A model generated the notes under the pieces. It worked only from the letters and a program-made list of their open reading frames with translations. It was not told the DNA's origin and searched no databases. A program made the translations under genes and the position numbers. From Micromonospora sp. NBC_01796 (lineage in GTDB: Bacteria; Actinomycetota; Actinomycetes; Mycobacteriales; Micromonosporaceae), in assembly GCF_035917455.1 (NCBI RefSeq), contig NZ_CP109078.1, forward strand, positions 5,068,001 through 5,132,000: a stretch of DNA of 64,000 nt, read 5' to 3'. Shown here piece by piece: positions 53,530 through 64,000 of the stretch (within the stretch, counting starts at the first letter, position 1; each line of letters opens with the position of its first letter).

Positions 53530-55065
53530 GTGCAGCCGATAGCCCTCCGCCCCGATCGGTACACCCTGATGGCGGCCATCCTGGGCGGGCTCGGGCTCGC
53601 CTGGCGGATCTGGCTGACGCTGGTCGAATCACCGCCCACGAACAGCGACGAGGCGACCATGGGACTGGCCGCGCTGCACGTCAGCCAGGGGCGCGGGCTG
53701 CCGGTCTTCTTCTACGGCCAGCACTACATGGGCACCATCGAGGCGTACCTGGCCGCGCCGTTGGTGGGACTGTTCGGCCCGTCGGTGACCGCGCTGCGGG
53801 TGCCCACCCTGCTGCTGTACGCGCTGTTCCTGGTCCTGATGTTCCTGCTCGTACGGCGGCTGTTCTCGGCCGGACTCGCGGTCCTGACCACCGCCCTGCT
53901 CGCCTTCGGCGCGGACCGGGTGGTGAAGAACCAGTTGATCGCCGGGGGCGGTTATCCGGAGACCGGACCGATGGTGGCCGGGCTGCTCCTGCTCACGTAC
54001 GCGTTGCTCGCCGCCGACCGGCCACGTCGACGAGTTTTCGCCGGTTGGGGACTCCTGGCCGGGCTGATCGTGTGGAACCACTGGCTGCCGGCGCCGTACC
54101 TGCTGGGCGCGCTGATCCTGCTGGTCGCCGGCCGGGTCCTCACCCGCCGGGCGGCCGTCGTGACGGCGGGCGGGTTCCTGCTCGGCGCGCTGCCCCTGCT
54201 GGTCGACAACGTCCTCGCCGGACCGCGCCACAACTCGATCGCCGTGTTCCTGAGCCTCAACGGCGCCGGTACGGACCCCTCCCTCTGGGACCGGATCGTC
54301 GGCGGCGCCTGGCTGGGGCTGCCGATGGGGATGGGGCTGTGCGCGCCGAGCCGGTGCGACGGCTGGTCGCTGTGGTGGGGGCCTGTTGTCGTCGCCCTGC
54401 TGGCCACGGCACTGGTCCTGTCCGTACGCGCGCTACGCCGTCCCGCCGTCGAGCCGGAACCCGGCTCCGCCGCCGATCCCGAGCGGGCCCGCCAGCAGCT
54501 CCGGCTGGTCCTCGCCGCCGCCGGACTGGTGAGCATCCTCACCTACGTACGCAGTCCGGCCGCCGCCGACTCGTCGATCGAGAGCGCCCGGTACCTGTCG
54601 ACCCTGGCCCTCTCGCTGCCCGTGGCCCTCTGGCCGCTGTGGCGGGTGGTCAGGTCCGGCACCGGCTGGGCGATCCCGGCGGCGGTACCGATCGCCGCGC
54701 TGGTCGCCACGATGCTCGCCGCGACGGTCAGCCTCACCGACGCGGTGCCGCAGTACCGGAGCATGCGGACCAGCCAGGCGGGGCTCGTCGCGGCACTCGA
54801 CCGGGCGGGGCTGACCTACGTGCACAGCGAGTACTGGACCTGCAACTGGATCACGTACCTCACCGGTGAGCGGATCACCTGCGGGGTGGTCGACGACCAG
54901 TTGGACCGGGGGTTCAACCGGTACCCCCGCTACTGGCGCCCCGAGGCACGGGCGGTCGTCGCTCCGGTCGGATCCGCGCTGGACACGGAACTCGCCCACC
55001 GGCCCGGATTCACCCCACAGACCGTCACCGGCTACCACATCTACACACCGATCACCCCTCCCTGA
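53530..55065 (+). CDS. Polytopic membrane glycosyltransferase-like protein
   Basis: Membrane protein of 511 residues with about ten hydrophobic helices and the DE motif of GT-C/ArnT-type transferases (SPPTNSDEATMGLAALH) in the first outer loop, then YGQHYMGTIEAYLAAP. These features suggest transfer of a sugar from a polyprenyl phosphate to a cell-envelope acceptor. The start is uncertain: GTG 53530 begins the protein shortly before the first helix; an open frame from 53428 and an ATG at 53569 are alternatives. It follows tuf3 on the same strand. A direct repeat lies in the intergenic region before it. Confidence 0.82.
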   Translation: MQPIALRPDRYTLMAAILGGLGLAWRIWLTLVESPPTNSDEATMGLAALHVSQGRGLPVFFYGQHYMGTIEAYLAAPLVGLFGPSVTALRVPTLLLYALFLVLMFLLVRRLFSAGLAVLTTALLAFGADRVVKNQLIAGGGYPETGPMVAGLLLLTYALLAADRPRRRVFAGWGLLAGLIVWNHWLPAPYLLGALILLVAGRVLTRRAAVVTAGGFLLGALPLLVDNVLAGPRHNSIAVFLSLNGAGTDPSLWDRIVGGAWLGLPMGMGLCAPSRCDGWSLWWGPVVVALLATALVLSVRALRRPAVEPEPGSAADPERARQQLRLVLAAAGLVSILTYVRSPAAADSSIESARYLSTLALSLPVALWPLWRVVRSGTGWAIPAAVPIAALVATMLAATVSLTDAVPQYRSMRTSQAGLVAALDRAGLTYVHSEYWTCNWITYLTGERITCGVVDDQLDRGFNRYPRYWRPEARAVVAPVGSALDTELAHRPGFTPQTVTGYHIYTPITPP

Positions 55066-55202
55066 TCTTGCGTGTGTGGTCGCCGGATGGTCGATGTGTC
55101 AGACTCGCCGCTTGGCGCGGTCGGTCGCTCGGCACTGTCGGCTCAAAACGCCGTCGGTGAACGGGTCCACCGTCGGTGAGGACGTCGAGGAGGGGGAACG
55201 CG

Positions 55203-55697
55203 ATGGAGGTTCCACGGGGGCGCGCGGCGGTTCTCGCCGTGGTGCTGGCGATGCTGCCGCTCGGTCTGACCGCCTGCGGTCTCGGCGGCGGTGACGACGG
55301 CGGGCCGAACAAGATCCCCGACGACGGCCCGGAGAAGTCCCGCGCGGTGGTGCAGGGCTATCTCGACGCGATGATGACCAAGGACGTCGCCGCCGGGCGG
55401 GTCCAGCTCTGCGTACCGATGCAGGCCGCCTTCGACCAGGCCGCGACCGGCCCGAACGGCGACTTCGCCGACCACTTCAAGGTCACCGAGGCGACCATCA
55501 CCGACGTACGCCCCAACGCCGGCCAACTCGAGGTCAGCACCTCGGTCTCGGTCCTCGCCGGGAACGGGGCGGCCACCCCGGCCAAGCTCGTGTTCACGGT
55601 GACGAAGGCCGAGGCCGGCTGGTGCATCGCGAACGAGACCGTCGGTGGCGCCGGCACCCCCGACCCGTCGCCCAGCGCCGGTGGCGCGAAACCCTGA
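55203..55697 (+). CDS. Lipoprotein with SnoaL-like fold
   Basis: Protein of 164 residues with a lipoprotein signal: basic start, hydrophobic core (AAVLAVVLAMLPLGL) and lipobox LTAC, so Cys20 should be lipidated. A Gly/Asp linker leads to an alpha+beta domain resembling NTF2/SnoaL-like small proteins (RAVVQGYLDAMMTKDVAA through AKLVFTVTKAEAGWCIANE). GAGGAGGGGG precedes the ATG. Substrate or partner unknown; it would sit on the outer face of the membrane. Confidence 0.86.
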   Translation: MEVPRGRAAVLAVVLAMLPLGLTACGLGGGDDGGPNKIPDDGPEKSRAVVQGYLDAMMTKDVAAGRVQLCVPMQAAFDQAATGPNGDFADHFKVTEATITDVRPNAGQLEVSTSVSVLAGNGAATPAKLVFTVTKAEAGWCIANETVGGAGTPDPSPSAGGAKP

Positions 55698-55700
55698 GCG

Positions 55701-55765
55701 GGCACGGTCGGACCCCTGACCCGGCACGGTCGGACCCCTGACCCCGGCACGGTCGGATACCCGGC
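55701..55765. repeat. 22-23-bp direct repeats
   Basis: Two full and one partial copy of a unit starting GGCACGGTCGGACCCCTGAC follow the lipoprotein stop. They fill much of the 188-bp gap before the DAHP synthase gene. No gene is seen there. Confidence 0.8.
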
Positions 55766-55768
55766 TGA

Positions 55769-58319
<2,551 letters not shown>

Positions 58320-58344
58320 TCCTGGTTGTGGGGGTGCGCGGGTC

Positions 58345-58418
58345 GGGATTGGGGGCGGCGTGCCCCACTCTGGGCGGTCAGGCTTGATCCCGACGTGGGG
58401 CACGCCGCCCCCAATCCC
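58345..58418. repeat. Dispersed palindromic repeat, copy 2
   Basis: Perfect 24-nt arms (58345-58368 and 58395-58418) flank a 26-nt centre. The complement of the centre contains GATCAAGCCTGACCGC, identical to copy 1 at 12123-12198, so the copy is inverted relative to it. It lies between the convergent threonine aldolase and endonuclease IV genes. Confidence 0.88.
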
Positions 58419-58523
58419 TGCGTCCGTACCGGGCGGATGCGTGGGCGGGTGCCGGTCCGTCGGGGGTTGGGTTGATCTTTCTGGGTGATTCGGTGCTGTT
58501 GCGTGCTTGCTGCTGGTGTGGGG

Positions 58524-59387
58524 TCAGGGGCGGAGGCGTTTGAGGGTGGCTATGTCGTGGGCGTGGCCCACGTGGCCCTCGGTGGGGGTTTCGGCGACCA
58601 CGGGGATACCGGCGGTCGCGGGGTGGGTCATCAGTTCGGCGAAGGCGGCCTCGCCGATGCTGCCCTTGCCGATGGTCTCGTGGCGGTCCCGGATGGATCC
58701 GCAGGCGTCCCGGGAGTCGTTGGCGTGGATCAGCCAGAGCCGGTCACCGATCGTGGCGACGAGTTCGTCCAGGGTCTCGGTCATGCCGCCGGGTCGGGCC
58801 AGGTCGTGCCCGGCCGCCCAGGCGTGACAGGTGTCGAAGCAGATGCCGAGCCACGGGTGCCGCTCGACAATGTCGAGGTAGGGGCCCACCTGCTCGGTCC
58901 GGGAGGCGAGTGATCGGCCGCCGCCCGCGGTCGGCTCCATCAGCAGCTTCGGTCCGCCGCTGGCGGCGGCCGAGTCGAGCAGCGGCAGCAGCGACTCGCG
59001 TACCTGGGTCATGGCGGTGTCGTAGTAGTCGGCGTCGACCGCGCTACCGGAATGGAAGACCACCCCGGCGGCACCGATGGCGGCGCCCCGGTGCAGGGCG
59101 TGAGCCAGCGTGGCGATCGACTTCTCCACCGTCGCCTGCGTCGGTGAGCCGAGGTTCACCAGCAGGGACGCGTGGATGTAGACCGGTACGCCGCGTTGCT
59201 CGCAGCCCTCCCGGAAGGCGGCGTCCTGGGCCGGGTCACCCGGCGGCAGGGCCCACCCCCGGGAGTTGCCGACGTAGACCTGCGCCACTTCGGACTCGGC
59301 CGCGTCGAGATAGGGCAGGGCGGCCTTGGCCAGCCCACCCGAGGTCGGGGTGTGCGAGCCGATCGGTCGACTGGGTGCGGTTGTCAT
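58524..59387 (-). CDS. Deoxyribonuclease IV (AP endonuclease family 2)
   Basis: Base-excision repair enzyme of 287 residues cleaving DNA at abasic sites with three zinc ions. The barrel's metal-ligand segments are visible: GSHTPTSGGL, VYIHASLLVN, GVVFHSGSA, LLMEPTAGGG, ICFDTCHAWAAGHD, LIHANDSRDACGS and RDRHETIGKG, with PVVAETPTEG near the end. The ATG at 59387 is chosen; a GTG three codons upstream is equally possible. Located 54 bp from the kinase gene's 3' end on the same strand. Confidence 0.92.
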   Translation of the reverse strand: MTTAPSRPIGSHTPTSGGLAKAALPYLDAAESEVAQVYVGNSRGWALPPGDPAQDAAFREGCEQRGVPVYIHASLLVNLGSPTQATVEKSIATLAHALHRGAAIGAAGVVFHSGSAVDADYYDTAMTQVRESLLPLLDSAAASGGPKLLMEPTAGGGRSLASRTEQVGPYLDIVERHPWLGICFDTCHAWAAGHDLARPGGMTETLDELVATIGDRLWLIHANDSRDACGSIRDRHETIGKGSIGEAAFAELMTHPATAGIPVVAETPTEGHVGHAHDIATLKRLRP

Positions 59388-59441
59388 TCGTGTCACCTGT
59401 TGCTCTCGGTCCGACTACCTCGGTGCCGGTGGTCCGGCCAC

Positions 59442-61415
59442 TCAGAAGCAGGTGATCTGGACCTGGCTGCCGGGCGGTACCTGGGTGTTCTCGGGCGGGT
59501 TCTGGAGGCCGACCGTCCCGTTCGGATTGAGTTGTACCACCGGGGTGAGCTGTGCCTCCTGTAGGCGCGCCTGCGCCTCGGGACACGGCAGGCCGACAAC
59601 CCGGGGTACGAGCACCGCCGGCGGACCCTTGCTCACCTTGAGCTTGATCTCGGCACCCTTCTCGACCCCGGTGCCGTTCGGCGGGGTCTGGCCGGTCACC
59701 TGGTCCTTGGGCTTGTCCGAGTCCTCGTACTGCTCCACCGGAACCAGTTCGAGGCGCTGGAGTTCGGCCCGGGCGTCGTTGATGTTCTTGCCGACCAGGT
59801 TCGGTACGGACAGCGGCGCCCGGCCCTTGCTGACCGTCACGGTGACCTTGTCACCGGGCTTGACCTCGGCACCGACGGCGGGATCGATAGCGGTCACCAC
59901 GCCGGCCGGCAGGTTCTCGTCGTAGCGGTCCGGTCCCTTGGTCACCTGGAGCTTCGCCTGCTCCAGGTCGGCCTGGGCCAGGTCGAAGGTCTTGCCCAGC
60001 ACGTCCGGCACCTGGTAACGCTCGGGCCCGAGGGAGAGGGTGAGGGTGATCGTGCTGCCCTTGACCATCCGGGCGGCCGACGCCGGGTCCTGCGCCAGGA
60101 CCTGGTCCTTGGCGGCGGCCTCGTCGTAGCGGGGCGCGGCGTAGGCGAGGGTGAACCCGTCTCTCGTCGCCAGCGCCTCCGCCTCGGCCTTGGTGATGTT
60201 CACCAGTTGCGGGGCGTCGGTGTAGCGGCCGGCGCCGAACCACCAGCCGCCGATCGCGGCGACCAGTCCGAGCACGACAACGGCGGCGGCGACCGCCACC
60301 CTGCCCCGCTTGTCGGCCATCACCTGTTCGCGCAGTGTCTGCAGCCGGGCCAGCGGACCGGTCGGCTCGGCGGCGCGACGGCGGTGCGGGCGGGCGCTAC
60401 GGGGCGGCTCCGGCTGGTCGGGCAGCCGGGCCCAGGACGGCCGGTCGGCCGGGCGTACCGAGGCGACCACCATGGTCGGCTGGGACACCTGACGCAGCAG
60501 CGCGGTGTTCGCGTTGGCGTTGCCGAGGTCGTCGCGTACCACCTGCACCTCGGCCTGCAACGCACCGGCGTCGGTCGGCCGGGCACCGGGATCGCGGCGG
60601 GTGGCCCGGATGACCAGGTCGTCGAGGACCGCCGGCAGGCCGGGGACCAGGGTCGAGGGAGCCGGTACGTCCCGGTCGACGTGCTGCCAGGCGACGTCGA
60701 CCGGACGGTCCCCGTCGTACGGGACCCGGCCGGTGAGCATCTCGAACAGCACGATGCCGGCGGAGTAGACATCCGTACGCGGGTCGGCCCGGCCCTCGGT
60801 GACCAGTTCCGGGGCGACGTACGCCACGGTTGCCATCAACTGGCTGCCGGCGTCGTCGTCGGCGCTCGCCTCGACCGCGCGGGCCAGCCCGAAGTCGGCG
60901 ACCTTGACCACGCTGTCGACCAGGTTGCCGGAGCCACCGCTGGGCGCCTCGGCGACCAGGACGTTCTCCGGCTTGACGTCGCGGTGCACCAGACCGGCCC
61001 GGTGAGCGGCGGCGATCGCCGCGAGCATCTGTTCGAGGATGGCCAGGGCCTCACCGGGGTTGAGCCGGCGGCGTTCAGCCAGGATCTCGCGCAGGGTACG
61101 ACCCCGGACGTACTCCATCACCAGGTACGGCAGGCCGGCGTGGGTGCCCTGGTCGTAGACGGCCACCACGTTGGGATGGGTCAACCGGGCGATGGTCTTC
61201 GCCTCTTCGGTGAACCGGGCCAGGAAGCCGGCCAGCCGGCCCTGCGCCTGCTGGGCCTGGCTGGGGTGAATGATCTTGAGGGCGACGGTGCGCTCGAGGC
61301 GTTCGTCCGTGGCGGTGTACACGGTCGCCATGCCTCCACGGGCCACGCGACCGCGGATGCGGTAGCGCCCGTCGATCAGCGAGCCCAGCAACGTGTCGGC
61401 GACCTGAATGTCCAT
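59442..61415 (-). CDS. PASTA-domain Ser/Thr protein kinase, PknL/PkaF-like
   Basis: Membrane kinase of 657 residues. The kinase domain (about 17-275) is complete: GRVARGGMATVY loop, Lys47 (VALKIIH), HRD 144-146 (LVHRDVKPENVL) and DFG 174-176. A juxtamembrane region and helix at about 372-395 lead to four PASTA domains facing outward, which bind peptidoglycan fragments in relatives. It is divergent from an Rv2175c-like gene; in M. tuberculosis PknL (Rv2176) phosphorylates Rv2175c, so the same pairing is likely here. Confidence 0.94.
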   Translation of the reverse strand: MDIQVADTLLGSLIDGRYRIRGRVARGGMATVYTATDERLERTVALKIIHPSQAQQAQGRLAGFLARFTEEAKTIARLTHPNVVAVYDQGTHAGLPYLVMEYVRGRTLREILAERRRLNPGEALAILEQMLAAIAAAHRAGLVHRDVKPENVLVAEAPSGGSGNLVDSVVKVADFGLARAVEASADDDAGSQLMATVAYVAPELVTEGRADPRTDVYSAGIVLFEMLTGRVPYDGDRPVDVAWQHVDRDVPAPSTLVPGLPAVLDDLVIRATRRDPGARPTDAGALQAEVQVVRDDLGNANANTALLRQVSQPTMVVASVRPADRPSWARLPDQPEPPRSARPHRRRAAEPTGPLARLQTLREQVMADKRGRVAVAAAVVVLGLVAAIGGWWFGAGRYTDAPQLVNITKAEAEALATRDGFTLAYAAPRYDEAAAKDQVLAQDPASAARMVKGSTITLTLSLGPERYQVPDVLGKTFDLAQADLEQAKLQVTKGPDRYDENLPAGVVTAIDPAVGAEVKPGDKVTVTVSKGRAPLSVPNLVGKNINDARAELQRLELVPVEQYEDSDKPKDQVTGQTPPNGTGVEKGAEIKLKVSKGPPAVLVPRVVGLPCPEAQARLQEAQLTPVVQLNPNGTVGLQNPPENTQVPPGSQVQITCF

Positions 61416-61618
61416 CGGCAGGCAGTCTATGTCTCCAGAGGGTGACGGCAGAACAGGATGCCACAGGCGGTGCCGAACGGAAATCTTGACCGAGGGGCGG
61501 GATAGCCCCCGGTGTCCGGTCGGTCACGTACCGCGTGGAAAGTACCCTGGTCGGTTCGGAAACTACCCCGGTGGGGGTCCCGGTGGAACACCGGGACCGG
61601 TCGTGGCACTGTGATCGG

Positions 61619-61978
61619 GTGACCGATTCCCCACTTGCCGGCCCGGCGGACGCCGCGGGCTGGCTGAACCTGCCGGATGTCGCCGTCCGGCTGGACGTGA
61701 CGATCAGCAAGGTGCACCAGATGATCCGCGACCGCGAACTGATCGCGGTACGCCGGGACGGGGTCCGGCGGGTGCCCGCCGAGCTGGTGGCGAACGACAC
61801 CGTACGCAAGCACCTGCCGGGTGTGCTGAACCTGCTGCGCGACGCGGGTTACGACGACGAGGCGGCCGTACGGTGGCTCTACGAGCCCGACGAGACCCTG
61901 CCCGGTACGCCCGCCGCCGCGCTCGGCGGTGACCTGGCCCGTGAGGTCAAGCGCCGCGCCCAGGCGCTGGGCTTCTAG
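61619..61978 (+). CDS. Rv2175c-family DNA-binding protein
   Basis: Protein of 119 residues with a winged-helix/Mer-like DNA-binding region (WLNLPDVAVRLDVTISKVHQMIRDRELIAVRRDG) and a C-terminal domain (LLRDAGYDDEAAVRWLYEPDETLPGTPAAAL). This matches Rv2175c, a substrate of PknL; an N-terminal Thr-containing segment (MTDSPLAGPAD) could be the phosphosite region. Start taken at the GTG at 61619, since translated sequence upstream is not domain-like. It lies 203 bp from the divergent kinase start. Confidence 0.85.
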   Translation: MTDSPLAGPADAAGWLNLPDVAVRLDVTISKVHQMIRDRELIAVRRDGVRRVPAELVANDTVRKHLPGVLNLLRDAGYDDEAAVRWLYEPDETLPGTPAAALGGDLAREVKRRAQALGF

Positions 61979-61993
61979 CTGGTAACGCCGGCC

Positions 61994-62323
61994 ATGGGGC
62001 ATTTCGCCTACCTTGCGGTACTAGCCGGGTGCCTCGTCGGGGCACTCTGGCTGGAACCGATCCTCCGGGTGAACGTGCTCCGCCGCTGGCGGCGCCTCCT
62101 GCTCACCATCGTCCCGGTGGCGGCGATCTTCGTACTCTGGGACCTCGCCGCGATCGCCGCCGGACACTGGACCTTCGACCCGGCGCAGATCACCGGGGTC
62201 CTGTTCCCCGGCGGGCTGCCCCTGGACGAGGTGCTCTTCTTCCTGGTCGTGCCGGTCTGTGCCGTACTCGGGTTCGAGGCGGTCCGTGCGGTGCGAGGCT
62301 GGCCGGCGGGGGACGAGGAATGA
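61994..62323 (+). CDS. Lycopene cyclase domain protein, subunit 1
   Basis: Membrane protein of 109 residues with three helices and the carotenoid-cyclase signature WTFDPAQITGV followed by PLDEVLFFLVVP. In actinobacteria such small cyclase subunits act as a heterodimer (CrtYc/CrtYd or CrtYe/CrtYf) closing the ends of lycopene or a C50 carotenoid. It starts 15 bp after the Rv2175c-like gene and precedes the second subunit by 34 bp. Confidence 0.88.
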   Translation: MGHFAYLAVLAGCLVGALWLEPILRVNVLRRWRRLLLTIVPVAAIFVLWDLAAIAAGHWTFDPAQITGVLFPGGLPLDEVLFFLVVPVCAVLGFEAVRAVRGWPAGDEE

Positions 62324-62357
62324 CGGCCGGGGGACGACGAGCGGATCGGGTCGACCG

Positions 62358-62750
62358 GTGAGTTACACCGTCGCGGCGCTGCTCGGAGTGGTCGGTGCCG
62401 TGCTGGTCGACCTGTACGTGCTGCGTGCCCGACTGGTCCGGCGCCGGGTGTTCTGGGCGACCTACCCGATCATCATCTTCTTCCAGTTGATCTCGAACGG
62501 CATCCTGACCGGGCGCCGGATCGTCCGGTACGACCCGGACGCGATCATCGGCCTGCGGCTGGTCTACGCCCCCGTGGAGGACCTCCTGTTCGGCTTCGCC
62601 CTGGTCCTGCTCACCCTCTCGGTCTGGGTCTGGCTGGGGCGCCGGGGCGTGCAGCGGACCCCGACCGCCGGGACCGGTGGCCGGCTGCGGTGGCCGCCCC
62701 GCCGCCGCCCCGCCGCCACGGCCAGTTCGGACCGGACCCAACCGGACTGA
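62358..62750 (+). CDS. Lycopene cyclase domain protein, subunit 2
   Basis: Membrane protein of 130 residues with three helices and the paired signature VRYDPDAIIGL followed by APVEDLLFGFAL. The C-terminal 30 residues are Arg/Pro-rich. The GTG at 62358 is chosen as the first codon before helix one (SYTVAALLG). Together with the preceding gene it forms the split cyclase. Its 3' end overlaps the tail of the convergent mannosyltransferase gene by 140 bp. No phytoene synthase or desaturase lies within the window. Confidence 0.86.
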   Translation: MSYTVAALLGVVGAVLVDLYVLRARLVRRRVFWATYPIIIFFQLISNGILTGRRIVRYDPDAIIGLRLVYAPVEDLLFGFALVLLTLSVWVWLGRRGVQRTPTAGTGGRLRWPPRRRPAATASSDRTQPD

Positions 62751-64000
62751 CCGGGCTGACAGGGCTGAGTGGGCTGACCGGGCCGAGACCACCGCCGCCG
62801 GCCGTCCCTACCGGCGGGGAACCCGAGCGACTTCGGGGAATTCGGGCAGAACGGTCTACCCCAGTGGCACCCGTGCTCGTCGACGGACTCCGCCGGACCC
62901 GGCGGGCGTTGCGGGCGGCGTACCCGGTCAGCACCGCGACGAGGACAACGTCGAACAGTGCGCCGGGCAGTTTCGTCCGTACCGCGAGGCCCAGCCCGTC
63001 CGGCAGGACCAGGAAACCCGTCGCCAGCACCACCACGGCCAGCGGAACTCGCCACCACCGTTGCCCGACGGTCGCGGCGAGCACGGTGACGGCGGTCAGG
63101 GCGTACCAGGGGTAGAAGACGGGGGAGAGCAGGGTCACCGCCCCGAACGCCAGACCGCACGCGGTCGTCACGGACCGTCGGGCGTCGACCGGTTCCCGCC
63201 CGTCGCTGCCGCGTACCGGGCGGATCGCCTCGGTGGCCCGCCAGGCGCGGAGCACCAGGGCGACCGCCACCGCCAGCAGGACGGTGAGGCCGAGCGTCCG
63301 GGCCACCGCCACCGCCGGGTCGTACGCCTCCGGGTGGCCGAGCACCCGCAACAGGTAGCCGGCGGCCATGCCGAGCCCGGACGGCAGCGAGGTCCACTGC
63401 ACCAGCCGGCCGGTGTCCGGTAGGGCGGCCAGCCAACCCAGGTCCAGCCCGGTGGCCACGGTGGTGGCGGCGAACGTCACCGACACCGCGAGCAGGGTGA
63501 CGCCGAGCGCCACGCCACGGGACAGCCGGACGGTGGCGGGTGCGGTCGCGCGGGGGAGGCGGACGGTGGCGGGTGCGGTCGCGCGGGGGAGGCGGACGGT
63601 GGCTGGTGCGGTCGCGCGGGGGAGGCGGACGGTGGCTGGTGCGGTCGCGCGGGGGAGGCGGACGGTGGCTGGTGCGGTCGCGAGCGGGAGGCGGACGGTG
63701 GCGAGCAGGGCGACGAACGGCAGTGCCACCAGGGCAGTGATCTTGATCGACGCGGCCAGCCCGACCGCCAGCCCCGCGAGAAGCAGCCCCGGCCAGGGAC
63801 CCAGCGGCGGGCGCCCCGACCGGACCGGACCCGGTCCAGGTACGCCGCCCGTCGACGCCCCGACGGCCAGGGCCAGCGCGGTCACCACCAGCCCCACCAT
63901 CAGCGCGTCGTTGTGCGCCCCGCCCACCAGGTGCACCGCGGTCAGCGGGGAGAGCAGGGCCAGCCAGGTGGCCGCCGCGGGTGAGGCGCCGACGGCCCGC
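62611..64000 (-). CDS. Polyprenol-phosphomannose alpha-1,6-mannosyltransferase (MptA/MptB-like), 5' end outside
   Basis: Partial GT-C membrane transferase; the frame is open through the window edge, so the N-terminal half is missing. The conserved HLVGGAHNDALMVGL segment identifies MptA/MptB-like enzymes extending mannan cores of lipomannan/lipoarabinomannan. Several membrane helices follow, with SPVFYPWYAL near the C-terminus. A loop contains five copies of an 11-residue TVRLPRATAPA unit. The last 80 residues are a Pro/Ser/Gly/Arg-rich tail overlapping the lycopene cyclase gene, so the true end may be earlier or frameshifted. Rv2174 (MptA) is adjacent to Rv2175c in M. tuberculosis. Confidence 0.87.
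   Translation of the reverse strand, partial: RAVGASPAAATWLALLSPLTAVHLVGGAHNDALMVGLVVTALALAVGASTGGVPGPGPVRSGRPPLGPWPGLLLAGLAVGLAASIKITALVALPFVALLATVRLPLATAPATVRLPRATAPATVRLPRATAPATVRLPRATAPATVRLPRATAPATVRLSRGVALGVTLLAVSVTFAATTVATGLDLGWLAALPDTGRLVQWTSLPSGLGMAAGYLLRVLGHPEAYDPAVAVARTLGLTVLLAVAVALVLRAWRATEAIRPVRGSDGREPVDARRSVTTACGLAFGAVTLLSPVFYPWYALTAVTVLAATVGQRWWRVPLAVVVLATGFLVLPDGLGLAVRTKLPGALFDVVLVAVLTGYAARNARRVRRSPSTSTGATGVDRSARIPRSRSGSPPVGTAGGGGLGPVSPLSPVSPVSPVGSGPNWPWRRGGGGAATAAGHRSRRSGSAARPGAPARPRPRG
63528..63702. repeat. 33-bp tandem repeat in the mannosyltransferase gene
   Basis: Five full 33-bp units beginning GGACGGTGGC start at 63528, 63561, 63594, 63627 and 63660, with a partial sixth. 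They encode TVRLPRATAPA repeats in frame, between membrane helices. Copies differ by one or two bases. Confidence 0.92.

Noticed and set aside
63528-63702. CRISPR-like array
   Set aside because: The 33-bp units are contiguous with no unique spacers and are in frame in a coding sequence.

Overview
The window is high-GC DNA with strong third-position GC bias, frequent GTG starts and GGAGG-type ribosome binding sites. The gene set includes a class II DAHP synthase, a PASTA kinase facing an Rv2175c-like protein, a polyprenol-phosphate mannosyltransferase, DUF397/XRE pairs and a class F sortase. Together these indicate an actinomycete, most likely of the Micromonosporaceae (inference from gene content; no rRNA is present). 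I saw no rRNA, tRNA, CRISPR array, transposase, integrase or phage gene.

Layout. 0-24 kb is mostly conserved chromosome: a thioredoxin-fold/DUF4395 pair, a two-component system (kinase then regulator), a FadD15-like acyl-CoA ligase, an SRPBCC protein, a ROK glucokinase, an endonuclease/exonuclease/phosphatase protein, a flavin monooxygenase coupled to a hydrolase-fold protein, trehalose-6-phosphate synthase, a very large zinc-ribbon/cyclase/ATPase/TPR regulator, a Crp-like regulator, an Rv2179c-like exoribonuclease, a phosphofructokinase with the pyrophosphate-type signature, ProC and a DUF2203 protein. 23.5-35 kb is accessory: a sortase F/DUF4397 pair, several alpha/beta hydrolases, a second two-component system, a frameshifted serine hydrolase, a TAP-type peptidase, glutathione peroxidase and a CBM2-GH18 chitinase. 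35.5-38.3 kb holds an XRE regulator with two tandem DUF397 genes, divergent from an operon of five small proteins. 38.4-51.9 kb is a cell-surface module: one 3,881-residue secreted protein (lectin-like, Fn3, Ig-like and 21 DUF11-type repeats), a small DUF11 membrane protein and a DUF916/WxL-partner-like membrane protein, with a probable decayed WxL-like gene between them on the other strand. A divergent, tuf3-like EF-Tu follows. From 55.9 kb conserved chromosome resumes: class II DAHP synthase, threonine aldolase, endonuclease IV, PASTA kinase, its Rv2175c-like neighbour, a split lycopene cyclase and a 5'-truncated mannosyltransferase running off the right edge.

As I remember the gene orders of Mycobacterium tuberculosis (Rv2174-Rv2187) and Streptomyces coelicolor (about SCO2110-SCO2131), the two ends of the window are parts of one conserved block. 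Here that block is split by roughly 33 kb of mostly secreted or surface-directed accessory genes. The most interesting candidates are the surface module, the XRE/DUF397/small-protein locus, the probable AUC start of the cyclase-ATPase gene, the EF-Tu with an inhibitor-resistance-type residue, and a palindromic repeat family present at both ends of the window.
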